DNA of 23,145 nt from Candidatus Omnitrophota bacterium (GTDB lineage: Bacteria > Omnitrophota > Gorgyraeia > Duberdicusellales > 4484-171): positions 1-23,145 of the forward strand of contig JAMWDA010000003.1 of NCBI GenBank assembly GCA_023818995.1, read 5' to 3'. The notes under the pieces were generated by a model, which worked only from the letters and a program-made list of their open reading frames with translations, did not search any database and was not told the origin of the DNA. Position 1 is the first letter of the stretch. The number at the start of each line of letters is the position of its first letter. Shown piece after piece: positions 7,262-15,755 of the stretch. The position numbers and the translations under genes were made by a program.

Positions 7262-8779
7262 TTAAAATAATATTTTACATATTATTTTAGCATTATCCCA
7301 GAAAAAAATAAAGAGCCAAAATAAAAATAATAAAGAAATAAATATAAAACTTATCTTTGCTCTTATGGGCAAAACTTTTATTGAACAATGGGGATTGAAA
7401 TATACTAAAAACATATCGTTCTCATAAAGTTTATTTAAATCCAATTTCCCCTGTAAATAGGCTAGCTCCCTGGTAAATGGTTTAACCCAGACGATAATTT
7501 TAGCTACCCTGTAAACAGAAAAATCCCTAAATCCCTTTACTTCACCTAAAATAGAGCGAGAAGTTGCTCTATTAGTAAGGGAGGAAAATACTTGCGAGGA
7601 GAAATTAAGATTGGAAACGATTATCTCATTCTCTTCGCTGAATGTTTTGATTACATTAACCACTGGTAGGTAGTGCCGAGGGAAAAATAGGGAAGTGTAT
7701 TCTAAGAAGTGAATAAATTTTCCTCTTGAGAGGTAGTGATAAGTAGAACTACATAAATTAAATTTAGCTTTTCCCTCTTCTAAATCAATAGTTGAATGGA
7801 AAAAAAAGAGATACACGACCAAAAGCAAAAGAACAAAATTTACCCATTTACTTTTTATTATTCTAACTACCTGCTCACAAAGATAGGAAGAATAAAATAT
7901 CCAGCCCAGCATACCTTGACTAGAAAATAACCTATAAGGATATTTAAAGAATACTATTATACTACCTAAAATTAATCCCATAAAAAATAACCTAAAAAAA
8001 TCTTCTCTCTTAAAATTCAAAAAAAAGGAGATACTTCCTACCACCAAAATAAATATACTGAAATGAGAGAACATTACCTCTTTTAATATAGAAAGATTTA
8101 TATAATTGGTGTATCTTATCTGATGAAAAAGTAAAAATGAAGCTAAAGATAAACTAATTAAAATTACCTTTAGGGAGCTTTTGCCATACTCCTTAGATAA
8201 AAAAGCTATAAATATTAAAGAAATCAAAGTAATCCACGGTATAGCAGCGTGGGTATAAAAAGCCAATACAAGAAAAAGTATGGATGATAATATCTTTTTC
8301 TTTTTTAAAAAATAACCACTAAAAATGCTTAAAATTAAAGCTATAGAAGCCGGTAAATTTGCTGAAATAGAAGTGTAAAAAGAGAAGAAACTGGTGGAAA
8401 TGAGAAGGAAAAAAAAGGCGAACACAATAGATATCTCTTTTTTGAAAATATACCAGAGAGAAAAAAAGAAAATGGGAACAATTGAAATCTCTGTTAATCT
8501 AATAGCGTTTAGTCCTTCCACTCCTATGCTTTTTAAAAAAACTATAATAAAATGATAAAAAGGGGGATATAGATGTGGTCTTCCCAAAGGAGCAAAATCC
8601 CACCAAGCAATACCAACCCAACCTCCAGATTTTATAAATCCATTAGCGCAGGAAAGATGATAGTAGCCATCAATAAATTGAGGTAAATAAGGAAATCTAA
8701 CTACAGAGAATATAGTAACTAAACTAAGTAAGATAACACTCAAAATATTGTAAATTCTATCTTCCTTCTGGTTTTCCAT
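7262..8779 (-). CDS. Large polytopic membrane protein, GT-C glycosyltransferase-like
   Basis: This 505-residue protein has roughly ten membrane helices in its first 320 residues, a soluble part at about 325-465, and a final helix (about 468-490). The first long extracytoplasmic loop (about 30-76) has an acidic residue in D37-G-YYH (39-41), a WWDF at 59-62, and PHLYPPFYH at 68-76. An Asp/Tyr/His-rich first loop with a YPP segment is typical of GT-C glycosyltransferases, which use lipid-phosphate-linked sugars and include STT3/PglB-type oligosaccharyltransferases and ArnT/PMT-like enzymes. I cannot name the family or substrate. The ATG directly abuts the truA stop codon (TAAATG), and a PilZ gene follows after 12 bases. 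An alternative is a membrane protein of the Wzy/O-antigen ligase kind, but the loop motifs fit GT-C better. Confidence 0.6.
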   Translation of the reverse strand: MENQKEDRIYNILSVILLSLVTIFSVVRFPYLPQFIDGYYHLSCANGFIKSGGWVGIAWWDFAPLGRPHLYPPFYHFIIVFLKSIGVEGLNAIRLTEISIVPIFFFSLWYIFKKEISIVFAFFFLLISTSFFSFYTSISANLPASIALILSIFSGYFLKKKKILSSILFLVLAFYTHAAIPWITLISLIFIAFLSKEYGKSSLKVILISLSLASFLLFHQIRYTNYINLSILKEVMFSHFSIFILVVGSISFFLNFKREDFFRLFFMGLILGSIIVFFKYPYRLFSSQGMLGWIFYSSYLCEQVVRIIKSKWVNFVLLLLVVYLFFFHSTIDLEEGKAKFNLCSSTYHYLSRGKFIHFLEYTSLFFPRHYLPVVNVIKTFSEENEIIVSNLNFSSQVFSSLTNRATSRSILGEVKGFRDFSVYRVAKIIVWVKPFTRELAYLQGKLDLNKLYENDMFLVYFNPHCSIKVLPIRAKISFIFISLLFLFWLFIFFWDNAKIICKILF

Positions 8780-9544
8780 TTAATACTTTACTCTGTAAAG
8801 ATAAAGACCACAACTAGGAGCTGGTTTATTAACCCACGGTATCTTTCTGTTTATTATTCTACTGATATCTTTTGAAGATATTTTACCTACCCCTATACTT
8901 ACCAAAAATGCCACAATATTTCTTGCCATATTCCGAAGGAAACCATCAGCTTCTATATCTATATATATAAATTTGCCTCTTTTTTTAACAGCGATATTTT
9001 TTATGTGCCGCACACAACTTTTATAATTATTAGCTCCTTTAGCAAAACAGGAAAAATTTTTCTTACCAATCAATTTGTATAGATTATTATTTATCCTCCC
9101 AATATCTATACTTTGAGGTAAAAACCAAGAATAATTCCTATGAAAAACCGAAGGTTGGGGGGAGTTATAAATAATGTAGCGATAAATTTTGGATTTTACC
9201 GAGAAACGAGAATGAAACTCTAAAGGAACGGTTTTAATCTTTTTTACTCTTATATCATCGGGTAGAAAACTATTTAAACCTCCTCTTATGTTCTTGAGGG
9301 GTATACCAGTCTCTACTTTAAAATTAACACACTGCCCTAAGGCATGCACTCCTCTATCAGTTCTACTAGCATAGGTAATTTTAATCTCTTTATTGAATAA
9401 CCTCTTTAAAGCACACTCTAATTCTCCTTGAATAGTTTTAATAGGAGGACGATTACTTCTATCTTCTAATTTATAATTTTGAATCTGCCAACCAAAATAA
9501 TTACTGCCATCATACTCTAACTCTAAGAATATGTTTTGAAACAT
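8780..9544 (-). CDS. truA: tRNA pseudouridine(38-40) synthase TruA
   Basis: This 254-residue enzyme makes pseudouridine at positions 38-40 of the tRNA anticodon arm. It shows the N-terminal YDGSNYFGWQ (11-20) and the catalytic motif ASRTDRGVHALGQ, with the nucleophile Asp63. SRFSVKSKIYRYII and a C-terminal ADGFLRNMARNIVAFLVSIG segment also match the family. Between GWQIQ and TIQGELE there is an extra stretch of about ten residues (NYKLEDRSNRPPI, 23-35) that is longer than in E. coli TruA. The gene lies 21 bases after asd, and its stop is immediately followed by the next start codon. The leuB-asd-truA order occurs in other bacteria, and no functional link is implied. Confidence 0.96.
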   Translation of the reverse strand: MFQNIFLELEYDGSNYFGWQIQNYKLEDRSNRPPIKTIQGELECALKRLFNKEIKITYASRTDRGVHALGQCVNFKVETGIPLKNIRGGLNSFLPDDIRVKKIKTVPLEFHSRFSVKSKIYRYIIYNSPQPSVFHRNYSWFLPQSIDIGRINNNLYKLIGKKNFSCFAKGANNYKSCVRHIKNIAVKKRGKFIYIDIEADGFLRNMARNIVAFLVSIGVGKISSKDISRIINRKIPWVNKPAPSCGLYLYRVKY

Positions 9545-9565
9545 AAAGAATAAAAAGAGGAGAAC

Positions 9566-10597
9566 CTACAGGGAAGGAAGGAGTTCCTCAGCAATCTGTA
9601 TAGCGTTAAGGGCTGCTCCTTTACGTAAATTATCTGCTACTACCCAAATCCAAAAAGAATTTTTATTATAAATGTCTTTTCTTAACCTTCCTACATAAAC
9701 TAAATCTGTTCCTTCCACATCTAAAGGTAAGGGATAGGTATTATCTTCAAAGAATTTTACTCCCTTAGATTTTTTAAGTATTTCTCCAATCTCTTCCCCA
9801 TCCGTATCCTTTTCTGTTTCAAAATAAATTGCTTCTGAATGAGAGGTAAACACAGGAACTCTTACGCAGGTAGCAGAAATTTTTATAGAATTGTCATCTA
9901 ATATTTTATGTGTTTCTCTTACAACTTTCCATTCTTCCGTAGTATACCCTTCTTGCTCAAAACTACCTATCTGAGGGATAACGTTAAATGCTAACTGGCA
10001 AGGAAAAATTTGGTAGGACTTGTCTAATTTTTTTCTTTGAGGGAGCTCATTTACCCCTTCATTAATCTTCACTATCTCTTTTGTTTCCTCCCAAAGCGTC
10101 TCCATAGCTCTTCTTCCTGCTCCACTACTTGCTTGAAAACTGGTAAGAATTATCTTCTTTAATCCCAATTTCTTATATATACCTGCCAAAGCCACTATAG
10201 CTTGAATGGTCGTGCAATTAGGATTGGCAATTATCCCTTGATGAGTAAAAATCTTTTCTCGGTTAGCTTCAGGAACAACTAAAGGAACTTTTTGGTCTAA
10301 TCTAAAATCTGCTCCATTATCTATAACCACCGCACCCTTTTCTACAAATTTATGAGCGTAAGTTAAACTAGCACCTTTCTCTCCTTCTGTTCCGGCAAAT
10401 AAGGCTATATCTATATTGTCAAATTGCTCATTCTTTATCGCTTCTACCCGATAAACTACTCCTTCTACAGCAATATCTCTCTGTGAACGAGCAAATACTC
10501 TTATCTCTTTAAAAGGGAAGGAACGCTGATGTAAACATCTAAGCATCTCTTTACCTACTGCTCCTACTCCAATTACAGCAACATTGTATTTTCTCAT
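9566..10597 (-). CDS. asd: Aspartate-semialdehyde dehydrogenase
   Basis: This 343-residue NADPH-dependent enzyme reduces aspartyl phosphate to aspartate semialdehyde, the branch point to lysine/diaminopimelate, threonine and methionine. The nucleotide motif GVGAVG is at 10-15. The catalytic Cys128 lies in ANPNCTTIQ, and the active-site His253 lies in SHSEAIYFE (252-260). SFQASSGAGRRAMETLWEET (153-172) and RVPVF (246-250) are diagnostic. Small deviations are NGADF where NSSAF is usual and SHSEA where GHSEA is usual; neither removes a catalytic residue. It follows leuB by 6 bases. Diaminopimelate from this pathway would feed the peptidoglycan machinery encoded downstream, but there is no sign of shared control. 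Confidence 0.96.
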   Translation of the reverse strand: MRKYNVAVIGVGAVGKEMLRCLHQRSFPFKEIRVFARSQRDIAVEGVVYRVEAIKNEQFDNIDIALFAGTEGEKGASLTYAHKFVEKGAVVIDNGADFRLDQKVPLVVPEANREKIFTHQGIIANPNCTTIQAIVALAGIYKKLGLKKIILTSFQASSGAGRRAMETLWEETKEIVKINEGVNELPQRKKLDKSYQIFPCQLAFNVIPQIGSFEQEGYTTEEWKVVRETHKILDDNSIKISATCVRVPVFTSHSEAIYFETEKDTDGEEIGEILKKSKGVKFFEDNTYPLPLDVEGTDLVYVGRLRKDIYNKNSFWIWVVADNLRKGAALNAIQIAEELLPSL

Positions 10598-10603
10598 TAT
10601 CCT

Positions 10604-11695
10604 CTAATCTTTATAATCCAAATATTTCACTACCAAATCTCCTACCTCTTGCGTAGTATACCCCATTTTACCTGCGGATAAGCTTTCTAACTTTTCTCTC
10701 ACTACCTTTTTAACCGCTCTCTCTATAGAGAAACCCGCTTCCTCTTCCCCAATATAATTAAGTAACATTCCTAAAGCACATATTGCTGCTAAAGGATTAA
10801 TCACATTTTTACCCGTATACTTAGGAGCACTACCGCCGATAGGTTCAAACATAGATACACCTTGGGGATTAATATTGCCACCAGCAGCAATACCCATACC
10901 TCCCTGAATTATTGCTCCTAAATCAGTAATAATATCCCCAAACATATTATCGGTTACTATCACATCAAACCACTCAGGGTTCTTCACCATCCACATACAG
11001 GTTGCATCCACATGAGCATAATCAGTTTGAATATCGGGATACTCTTTAGCTACTTTGTAAAACACTCTCTCCCAGAGATCAAAAGCGTAAGTTAAAACAT
11101 TGGTTTTACCACAGAGGGTAACTTTTTGCTTGTAATTGCGCTTCTTAGCATAGTCAAAAGCAAATCTTATCGTTCTCTCCACACCCTTATAGGTATTTAT
11201 GCTCTCCTGAATTGCTACCTCATCCTCGGTTTGATATTTTAAAAATCCTCCTGCTCCACAGTAAAGACCCTCTGTATTTTCTCTCACTACCACAAAATTT
11301 ATATCCTCCTCACTTTTATCTTTAAGTGGACAGAATCTTTTATCGTAAAGTATTACCGGCCGTAAATTTATGTATTGGTCCAAAGCAAATCTTAGACGCA
11401 AAAGTATCCCCTTTTCTAAAATCCCCGGCTTAACTCTTGGATCACCAATTGCTCCTAAATATATAGCATCTACCTTCCTCAGTTCTTCAAGAATACTGTT
11501 AGGTAAAGTTTCTCCTGTATTTAGATAGCGTTCTCCACCCAAATCGTAGATAATCCTCTCATAAGTAAAATCAAATTTATCACTTGCTGCTTCCAAAACT
11601 TTTAATCCCTCTCTGATAACCTCTTTGCCTGTCCCATCTCCGGGTATAACTGCTATAGAGTAACTTCTCTTCATTTTTCTTTCTTTTTTATCCAT
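10604..11695 (-). CDS. leuB: Isopropylmalate/isocitrate dehydrogenase family enzyme, probable LeuB
   Basis: This 363-residue beta-decarboxylating dehydrogenase most likely oxidises 3-isopropylmalate in leucine synthesis. Seen are [10 protein letters not shown] (17-26), [16 protein letters not shown] (98-113), catalytic Lys197 in [17 protein letters not shown], and metal-binding Asp254/Asp258 in [13 protein letters not shown]. The substrate loop reads [10 protein letters not shown] (136-145), as in isocitrate, homoisocitrate and tartrate dehydrogenases, instead of the RELTGGIYFG of E. coli LeuB. The cofactor loop reads [14 protein letters not shown] instead of EPVHGSAPDIAGKN. The position directly after leuC-leuD supports LeuB. 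Two starts are possible. The ATG at 11693-11695 follows GGAGGG (11704-11709) by 8 bases. The ATG at 11672-11674 would overlap the leuD stop as ATGA, but it has only a purine-rich stretch before it. I favour the longer one. Confidence 0.85.
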   Translation of the reverse strand: MDKKERKMKRSYSIAVIPGDGTGKEVIREGLKVLEAASDKFDFTYERIIYDLGGERYLNTGETLPNSILEELRKVDAIYLGAIGDPRVKPGILEKGILLRLRFALDQYINLRPVILYDKRFCPLKDKSEEDINFVVVRENTEGLYCGAGGFLKYQTEDEVAIQESINTYKGVERTIRFAFDYAKKRNYKQKVTLCGKTNVLTYAFDLWERVFYKVAKEYPDIQTDYAHVDATCMWMVKNPEWFDVIVTDNMFGDIITDLGAIIQGGMGIAAGGNINPQGVSMFEPIGGSAPKYTGKNVINPLAAICALGMLLNYIGEEEAGFSIERAVKKVVREKLESLSAGKMGYTTQEVGDLVVKYLDYKD

Positions 11696-12159
11696 TCTAT
11701 CAGCCCTCCACTATTAATTATCTCTCTCATAAATAAAGGGAATTTCTCACAAACATACTCCTCTTTCTTATTAATGTTCTTAATTATTCCTTGGGAAAGA
11801 TCTATATCGAGTTCATCGCCATTATCTATCTTCTCCGTTTGAGAAAATACCAATATAGGCAAACCTAAATTTATACAGTTGCGATAGAATATTCTAGCAA
11901 AGCTTTTAGCAATCACTAAGGATACTCCGCAACCCTTAATAGCTAAAGGAGCGTGCTCCCTACTTGAACCGCAACCAAAATTTTTACCAGCAACTATTAT
12001 ATCCCCCTTACTTACCTTATGCACAAATTGTTGGTCTATATTCTCCATACACTTAGACCCTAAAAAATTCTCATCCTGGCTATCCAGATATTTTGCGGCA
12101 ATTATATCATCGGTATTTATATTGTCTCCAAATTTATGCACTTTACCTTTAATAATCAT
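11671..12159 (-). CDS. leuD: 3-isopropylmalate dehydratase small subunit
   Basis: This 162-residue swivel domain pairs with LeuC to form isopropylmalate isomerase, which converts 2- to 3-isopropylmalate. Seen are [15 protein letters not shown] (12-26), the key [16 protein letters not shown] loop, and the [18 protein letters not shown] segment that follows. The length of about 160 fits the archaeal/bacterial short type (HacB-like) rather than the roughly 200-residue E. coli LeuD. That type also includes homoaconitase and citraconate hydratase subunits, so substrate is inferred from the neighbouring leuB. The start overlaps the leuC stop as ATGA, and the stop lies 25 bases inside leuB when the longer leuB start is used. 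Confidence 0.92.
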   Translation of the reverse strand: MIIKGKVHKFGDNINTDDIIAAKYLDSQDENFLGSKCMENIDQQFVHKVSKGDIIVAGKNFGCGSSREHAPLAIKGCGVSLVIAKSFARIFYRNCINLGLPILVFSQTEKIDNGDELDIDLSQGIIKNINKKEEYVCEKFPLFMREIINSGGLIEWIKKKEK

Positions 12160-13430
12160 AACTTAACTACCTCTTTAGGATGTGTAATCCTCCCTTTAAT
12201 TGCCGAAGCAGCTGCTACGGCTGGACTGGCTAAATAAACAAAACTTTCAGGATGCCCCATCCTTCCTACAAAATTCCTATTAGTGGTAGCTAAAGCTACT
12301 TCCCCCTCTCCCAAAATCCCCATATGGCCACCTAAACAAGGACCGCAGGTAGAAGGAGAAACTATACAACCTGCCTGTAAAAATATTTTTATATAACCTT
12401 TTCTTTCTGCCTCCCTATAAATTAAAGGTGAAGCAGGGATAACGATAACTCTTAAACCCCTTTTTACTCTCTTCCCTTTCAATATATGAGCAGCTACTTT
12501 TAAATCACCTATTCTACCATTAGTACAAGAACCAATAACCACCTGATTAAGCTTAACATCTCTTAGTTCTTCTACGGATTTAACATTGCTGGGTAAGTGA
12601 GGATAAGCAACTTGCGGCTCTAACTTACTTAAGTCAAACTCCATCACATTTTCGTAATTAGCATCCCTATCACTTCTCCAATCTAAAAAATTCTTACCAA
12701 ACGGTTTATCAAAAAACTTAGATAAGTAGATTAATGTTCTCTCATCCACCTCTACTATACCCGTCTTAGCTCCTGCTTCAATAGCCATATTAGTAATTGT
12801 GCTTCTCTCTTCTACATCTAACTTTTCTATAATTGGACCACCAAACTCCATAACTTTATAAAGAGCTCCATCTACGCCTATCTTACCGATAGTGTAGAGA
12901 ATAATATCCTTAGCAGATACCCAATCTCTTAACTTGCCTTTATATACAAACCTAATAGTGGAAGGAACTTTAAGCCACACTCTTCCTTCTTTCATTACAC
13001 TAGCTAAATCCGTAGACCCTACACCTAAACTTAAACACCCTATTGCCCCAAAAGTACAAGTATGGGAGTCTGCTCCTACAACTAACATTCCTGGTTTAAT
13101 AAACCCTTTCTCCAAAAGAAAAACATGTTCTATGCCACAGTTATTTATATCAAAAAAATTGGGAATTTTAAACTTATCACTAAAATCTTTTAACATCTTA
13201 ACATTGTTAGCTGATTTCAAATCCCTTGCCGGTAAGAAATGGTCACAAACAAAAGCTATTTTTTTAGGATTAAATACTCTATCAAAACCTGCTGATAAAA
13301 ACTGTTTAACTGCTAAAGGAGCAGTGATATCGTTACCAAAACAAAAATCTACCTTAGCATAAACAAAATCTTCCAAGTTTTTTTGAGAAGAAGCTCTTAG
13401 AAGTATCTTTTCTACCAATGTTTTACCCAT
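12156..13430 (-). CDS. leuC: 3-isopropylmalate dehydratase large subunit
   Basis: This 424-residue aconitase-family protein carries the [4Fe-4S] cluster of isopropylmalate isomerase. The three cluster ligands are visible: Cys302 in VIGSCTNGR, and Cys362 and Cys365 in [12 protein letters not shown]. Substrate-side motifs include [10 protein letters not shown] (61-70), the [13 protein letters not shown] stretch (119-131) and the late [20 protein letters not shown]. The length of about 420 matches the HacA/short LeuC type rather than the 466-residue E. coli form, and it agrees with the short LeuD encoded next to it. A role on homocitrate or a methylated malate cannot be excluded from sequence alone. 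It begins 32 bases after fabF, and no terminator or clear promoter is visible between them. Confidence 0.93.
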   Translation of the reverse strand: MGKTLVEKILLRASSQKNLEDFVYAKVDFCFGNDITAPLAVKQFLSAGFDRVFNPKKIAFVCDHFLPARDLKSANNVKMLKDFSDKFKIPNFFDINNCGIEHVFLLEKGFIKPGMLVVGADSHTCTFGAIGCLSLGVGSTDLASVMKEGRVWLKVPSTIRFVYKGKLRDWVSAKDIILYTIGKIGVDGALYKVMEFGGPIIEKLDVEERSTITNMAIEAGAKTGIVEVDERTLIYLSKFFDKPFGKNFLDWRSDRDANYENVMEFDLSKLEPQVAYPHLPSNVKSVEELRDVKLNQVVIGSCTNGRIGDLKVAAHILKGKRVKRGLRVIVIPASPLIYREAERKGYIKIFLQAGCIVSPSTCGPCLGGHMGILGEGEVALATTNRNFVGRMGHPESFVYLASPAVAAASAIKGRITHPKEVVKL

Positions 13431-13462
13431 AAATTTTTAGGATTTAATTTATAAGATGTAGA

Positions 13463-14698
13463 TTATGAAAATTCTTTAACTAATAAACTAATATTGTGTC
13501 CACCAAAACCTAAGGAATTAGATAGTGCTACTTTTATATCTAACTCTTTTGCCTTGTTAGGTGTATAATTTAAGTCGCATTCTGGATCAGGGAACTCATA
13601 GTTTATTGTAGGAGGGATAATTTTATTTTTAACCGCTAAACAGGCAACGATAAATTCTATTGCTCCTGCTGCTCCTAAAGCATGACCCATCATTGATTTA
13701 GTAGAACTTATATGAACTTTTTTAGCAAAATCTCCAAATGCTCGTTTAATAGCTTTGGTTTCCATCTTATCGTTCAAAGGTGTGGATGTGCCATGAGCAT
13801 TTATATAAATATTTCCTTCTAACTCTACCTTTGCCTCTTTAAGTGCTAACTCCATTGCCTTAGCTGGTGCTTCTCCTTCAGGTTCAGGAGCGGTTATATG
13901 ATAAGCATCGCAACTTGCTCCATAACCACCCACCTCACAGTATATCTCTGCTCCTCTCCTCTTAGCATGTTCTAATTCTTCAAGGATAACAATTCCTGCT
14001 CCCTCAGCCATAACAAATCCATCTCTTTCTTTATCAAATGGCCGAGAAGCTCTCTGGGGCTGGTCATTTCTTGTAGAAAGTGCCTTTAACGCACAGAAAC
14101 CACCCAATCCTAAATGAGTAATACAAGCTTCTGTTCCTCCGCATACGATAACATCTGCTCTTCCCTGCTGAATCAAAAGGTAAGCACCAGCTATAGCATG
14201 CGCTCCTGAAGCACAGGCAGTTACCGTGCATAAATTTACTCCCTTGAAACCAAAGAATATAGCTACCATACCTGCTGCCTCATTGGTAATGAGCATAGGT
14301 ATAAGGAAAGGTGAGATTCTCTTGGGCCCTTTAGAAAGAAAAATTTTATATTCCTCTTCAATAACTTCTAAGCTACCTATCCCAGAACCAATAATTACCC
14401 CCACACGATAAGGGTCAAGTTGATCTAATTTTAAACCACTCCTATCTATAGCTTCTTTTGCCGCACAAAGAGCAAATTGAACAAATAGAGCACTGCGCTT
14501 TATCTCTTTGGGGGAAAGTATTTGGGAAGGGTCAAAATTTTTTACTTCTCCGGCAATTTGAGAGTCAAACCCTTGAGGATCAAAGCGAGTTATCTTATCT
14601 ATTCCATTCTTACCCGCTATTAAACTATTCCAAAAGTTACCCTCTCCTATACCTACAGGAGAAACTACGCCACATCCTGTAACAACCACTCTTCTCAT
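13463..14698 (-). CDS. fabF: Beta-ketoacyl-ACP synthase II
   Basis: This 411-residue condensing enzyme of type II fatty acid synthesis elongates acyl-ACP with malonyl-ACP. The Cys-His-His catalytic triad is visible: Cys162 in TVTACASGAH, His302 in NAHGTSTPLND, and His339 in SSTKSMMGHALGAAG. The C-terminal gate motif reads SNSLGFGGHN, with the usual GFGG kept but Leu replacing the first Phe of NSFGFGG. Length and N-terminus (RRVVVTGCGVVSPVG) are standard. The Cys-His-His triad places it in the FabF/FabB class and excludes FabH (Cys-His-Asn), so it would not normally prime chains from acetyl-CoA. It follows acpP by 16 bases and closes the fatty acid cluster. Confidence 0.97.
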   Translation of the reverse strand: MRRVVVTGCGVVSPVGIGEGNFWNSLIAGKNGIDKITRFDPQGFDSQIAGEVKNFDPSQILSPKEIKRSALFVQFALCAAKEAIDRSGLKLDQLDPYRVGVIIGSGIGSLEVIEEEYKIFLSKGPKRISPFLIPMLITNEAAGMVAIFFGFKGVNLCTVTACASGAHAIAGAYLLIQQGRADVIVCGGTEACITHLGLGGFCALKALSTRNDQPQRASRPFDKERDGFVMAEGAGIVILEELEHAKRRGAEIYCEVGGYGASCDAYHITAPEPEGEAPAKAMELALKEAKVELEGNIYINAHGTSTPLNDKMETKAIKRAFGDFAKKVHISSTKSMMGHALGAAGAIEFIVACLAVKNKIIPPTINYEFPDPECDLNYTPNKAKELDIKVALSNSLGFGGHNISLLVKEFS

Positions 14699-14714
14699 CT
14701 CTCAAAGAACTAAC

Positions 14715-14966
14715 TTATGAAGATTTATCTTTCTCTTGAGTTTTACTTTCTATATATTTTATAGCCTCTCCTACGGTAGTCATTTTTTCGGCATCTTCAT
14801 CGGGAATTTCAATACCAAACTCTTCTTCTAAAGCCATAACTAACTCTACAGTGTCTAAAGAATCTGCTCCCAGATCATCTATAAAAGAGCTTTCAGGCTT
14901 TATCTCTTCCTTTTTCACTCCTAACTGCTCAGCAATAATATCTTTTAATCTTTCTTCTACGGTCAT
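14715..14966 (-). CDS. acpP: Acyl carrier protein
   Basis: This 83-residue acidic four-helix protein carries the growing acyl chain. Ser36 in [12 protein letters not shown] is the phosphopantetheine attachment site, and helix 2 continues with [17 protein letters not shown], a near-perfect family match. The usual length is 76-80, and the few extra residues form the charged tail. Phosphopantetheine for this Ser derives from coenzyme A, whose enzyme CoaD is encoded upstream in the same cluster. It has the strongest ribosome binding site in the window (AAGGAGGT, 4 bases before ATG), fitting the high copy number of ACP in cells. Confidence 0.98.
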   Translation of the reverse strand: MTVEERLKDIIAEQLGVKKEEIKPESSFIDDLGADSLDTVELVMALEEEFGIEIPDEDAEKMTTVGEAIKYIESKTQEKDKSS

Positions 14967-14970
14967 CCTT

Positions 14971-14978
14971 ACCTCCTT
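14971..14978 (-). promoter_or_regulatory. Strong Shine-Dalgarno sequence of acpP
   Basis: AAGGAGGT on the minus strand is fully complementary to the usual 16S rRNA 3' end and sits 4 bases before the acpP ATG. Most other genes here have weak or no Shine-Dalgarno sequence, so this one stands out and agrees with high ACP demand. A short inverted repeat (CCTAT-3 bases-ATAGG, 14988-15000) lies just upstream of it in the fabG-acpP gap. Confidence 0.8.
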
Positions 14979-15008
14979 CTTTTAATACCTATATAATAGG
15001 CTAAAAAT

Positions 15009-15743
15009 TTAAGTTAAACCTCCATCTACTACTAAAACTTGGCCATTTATATAATCAGCATCTGAGGAAGCTAAGAAACATACACACTTTGCCACATCCT
15101 CAGGCTGGCCAAATCTACCTAAGGGTATCCTTTTCAATATATCTTCTTTTACTTTCTCATCCAAAATTCTCGTCATAGGAGTATCTATATAACCTGGTGC
15201 TACGGCGTTAAAAGTTATATTTCTTGACCCAAGTTCTTTTGCTAAAGACTTAGTAATCCCAATAATTCCTGCTTTAGAAGCTGAATAATTTACCTGACCA
15301 GCATTACCGGTGATACCGATAACTGAGGAAATATTAATTACTCTACCATAATGCTGTTTAACCATAAACTTCACAGTTGCTTTTATACAATTGAATACAC
15401 CATCAAGATTTATCTTTAAAACCCTCTGCCAATCATCACAGGAAAGTCTTAATATAAGCTTATCTTTTGTTATTCCCGCATTGTTAACTAATATATCAAT
15501 TCTACCAAACTTGTCAATAACTTTGTTCACATTTTTTTCCACATCTTCAAAGTTGCTCACATCCACCCGTAGCCCCATAACTTTAGAATACTTGCTTAAC
15601 TCCTCTACACTCTGTGATAATAATTCCTCATTTATATCAAACAATACTACATTCGCTCCTTCCTTAGAAAAATTGCTTGCGATCTCTTTACCAATACCAC
15701 TCGCACCTCCTGTAACAATCACTACCTTATTTTTAAATCGCAT
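15009..15743 (-). CDS. fabG: 3-oxoacyl-ACP reductase
   Basis: This 244-residue short-chain dehydrogenase reduces 3-ketoacyl-ACP with NADPH. Seen are the nucleotide motif TGGASGIG (11-18), NNAG (87-90), and the catalytic set Asn112 (KINLDG), Ser140 (NISSV), Tyr153 and Lys157 (YSASK). It ends with the typical NGQVLVVDGGLT. The length is exactly family-like. A GAGGGGGT sequence (15748-15755) lies 4 bases before the ATG. It is placed between fabD and acpP as in many bacteria, which separates it from the many other short-chain dehydrogenases of similar sequence. Confidence 0.97.
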   Translation of the reverse strand: MRFKNKVVIVTGGASGIGKEIASNFSKEGANVVLFDINEELLSQSVEELSKYSKVMGLRVDVSNFEDVEKNVNKVIDKFGRIDILVNNAGITKDKLILRLSCDDWQRVLKINLDGVFNCIKATVKFMVKQHYGRVINISSVIGITGNAGQVNYSASKAGIIGITKSLAKELGSRNITFNAVAPGYIDTPMTRILDEKVKEDILKRIPLGRFGQPEDVAKCVCFLASSDADYINGQVLVVDGGLT

Positions 15744-15755
15744 AAATACCCCCTC

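Noticed and set aside
11672..11674. Alternative leuB start overlapping the leuD stop as ATGA
   Set aside because: Possible, but the ATG seven codons upstream has a GGAGGG at a good distance, while this one has only a purine-rich run; kept as an alternative in the leuB entry.
12934..13362. Open frame of 142 codons on the plus strand inside leuC
   Set aside because: The minus strand there encodes conserved LeuC with cluster and substrate motifs; the plus-strand product has no recognisable domain or start signal.
13431..13462. Possible promoter between fabF and leuC (a TATAAA-like -10)
   Set aside because: No acceptable -35 box at 16-18 bases; the match is what AT-rich spacer sequence gives by chance.
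14988..15000. Short hairpin CCTAT-3 bases-ATAGG between fabG and acpP
   Set aside because: A five-pair stem with only two G:C pairs is too weak to call a terminator or processing site; no T run follows.
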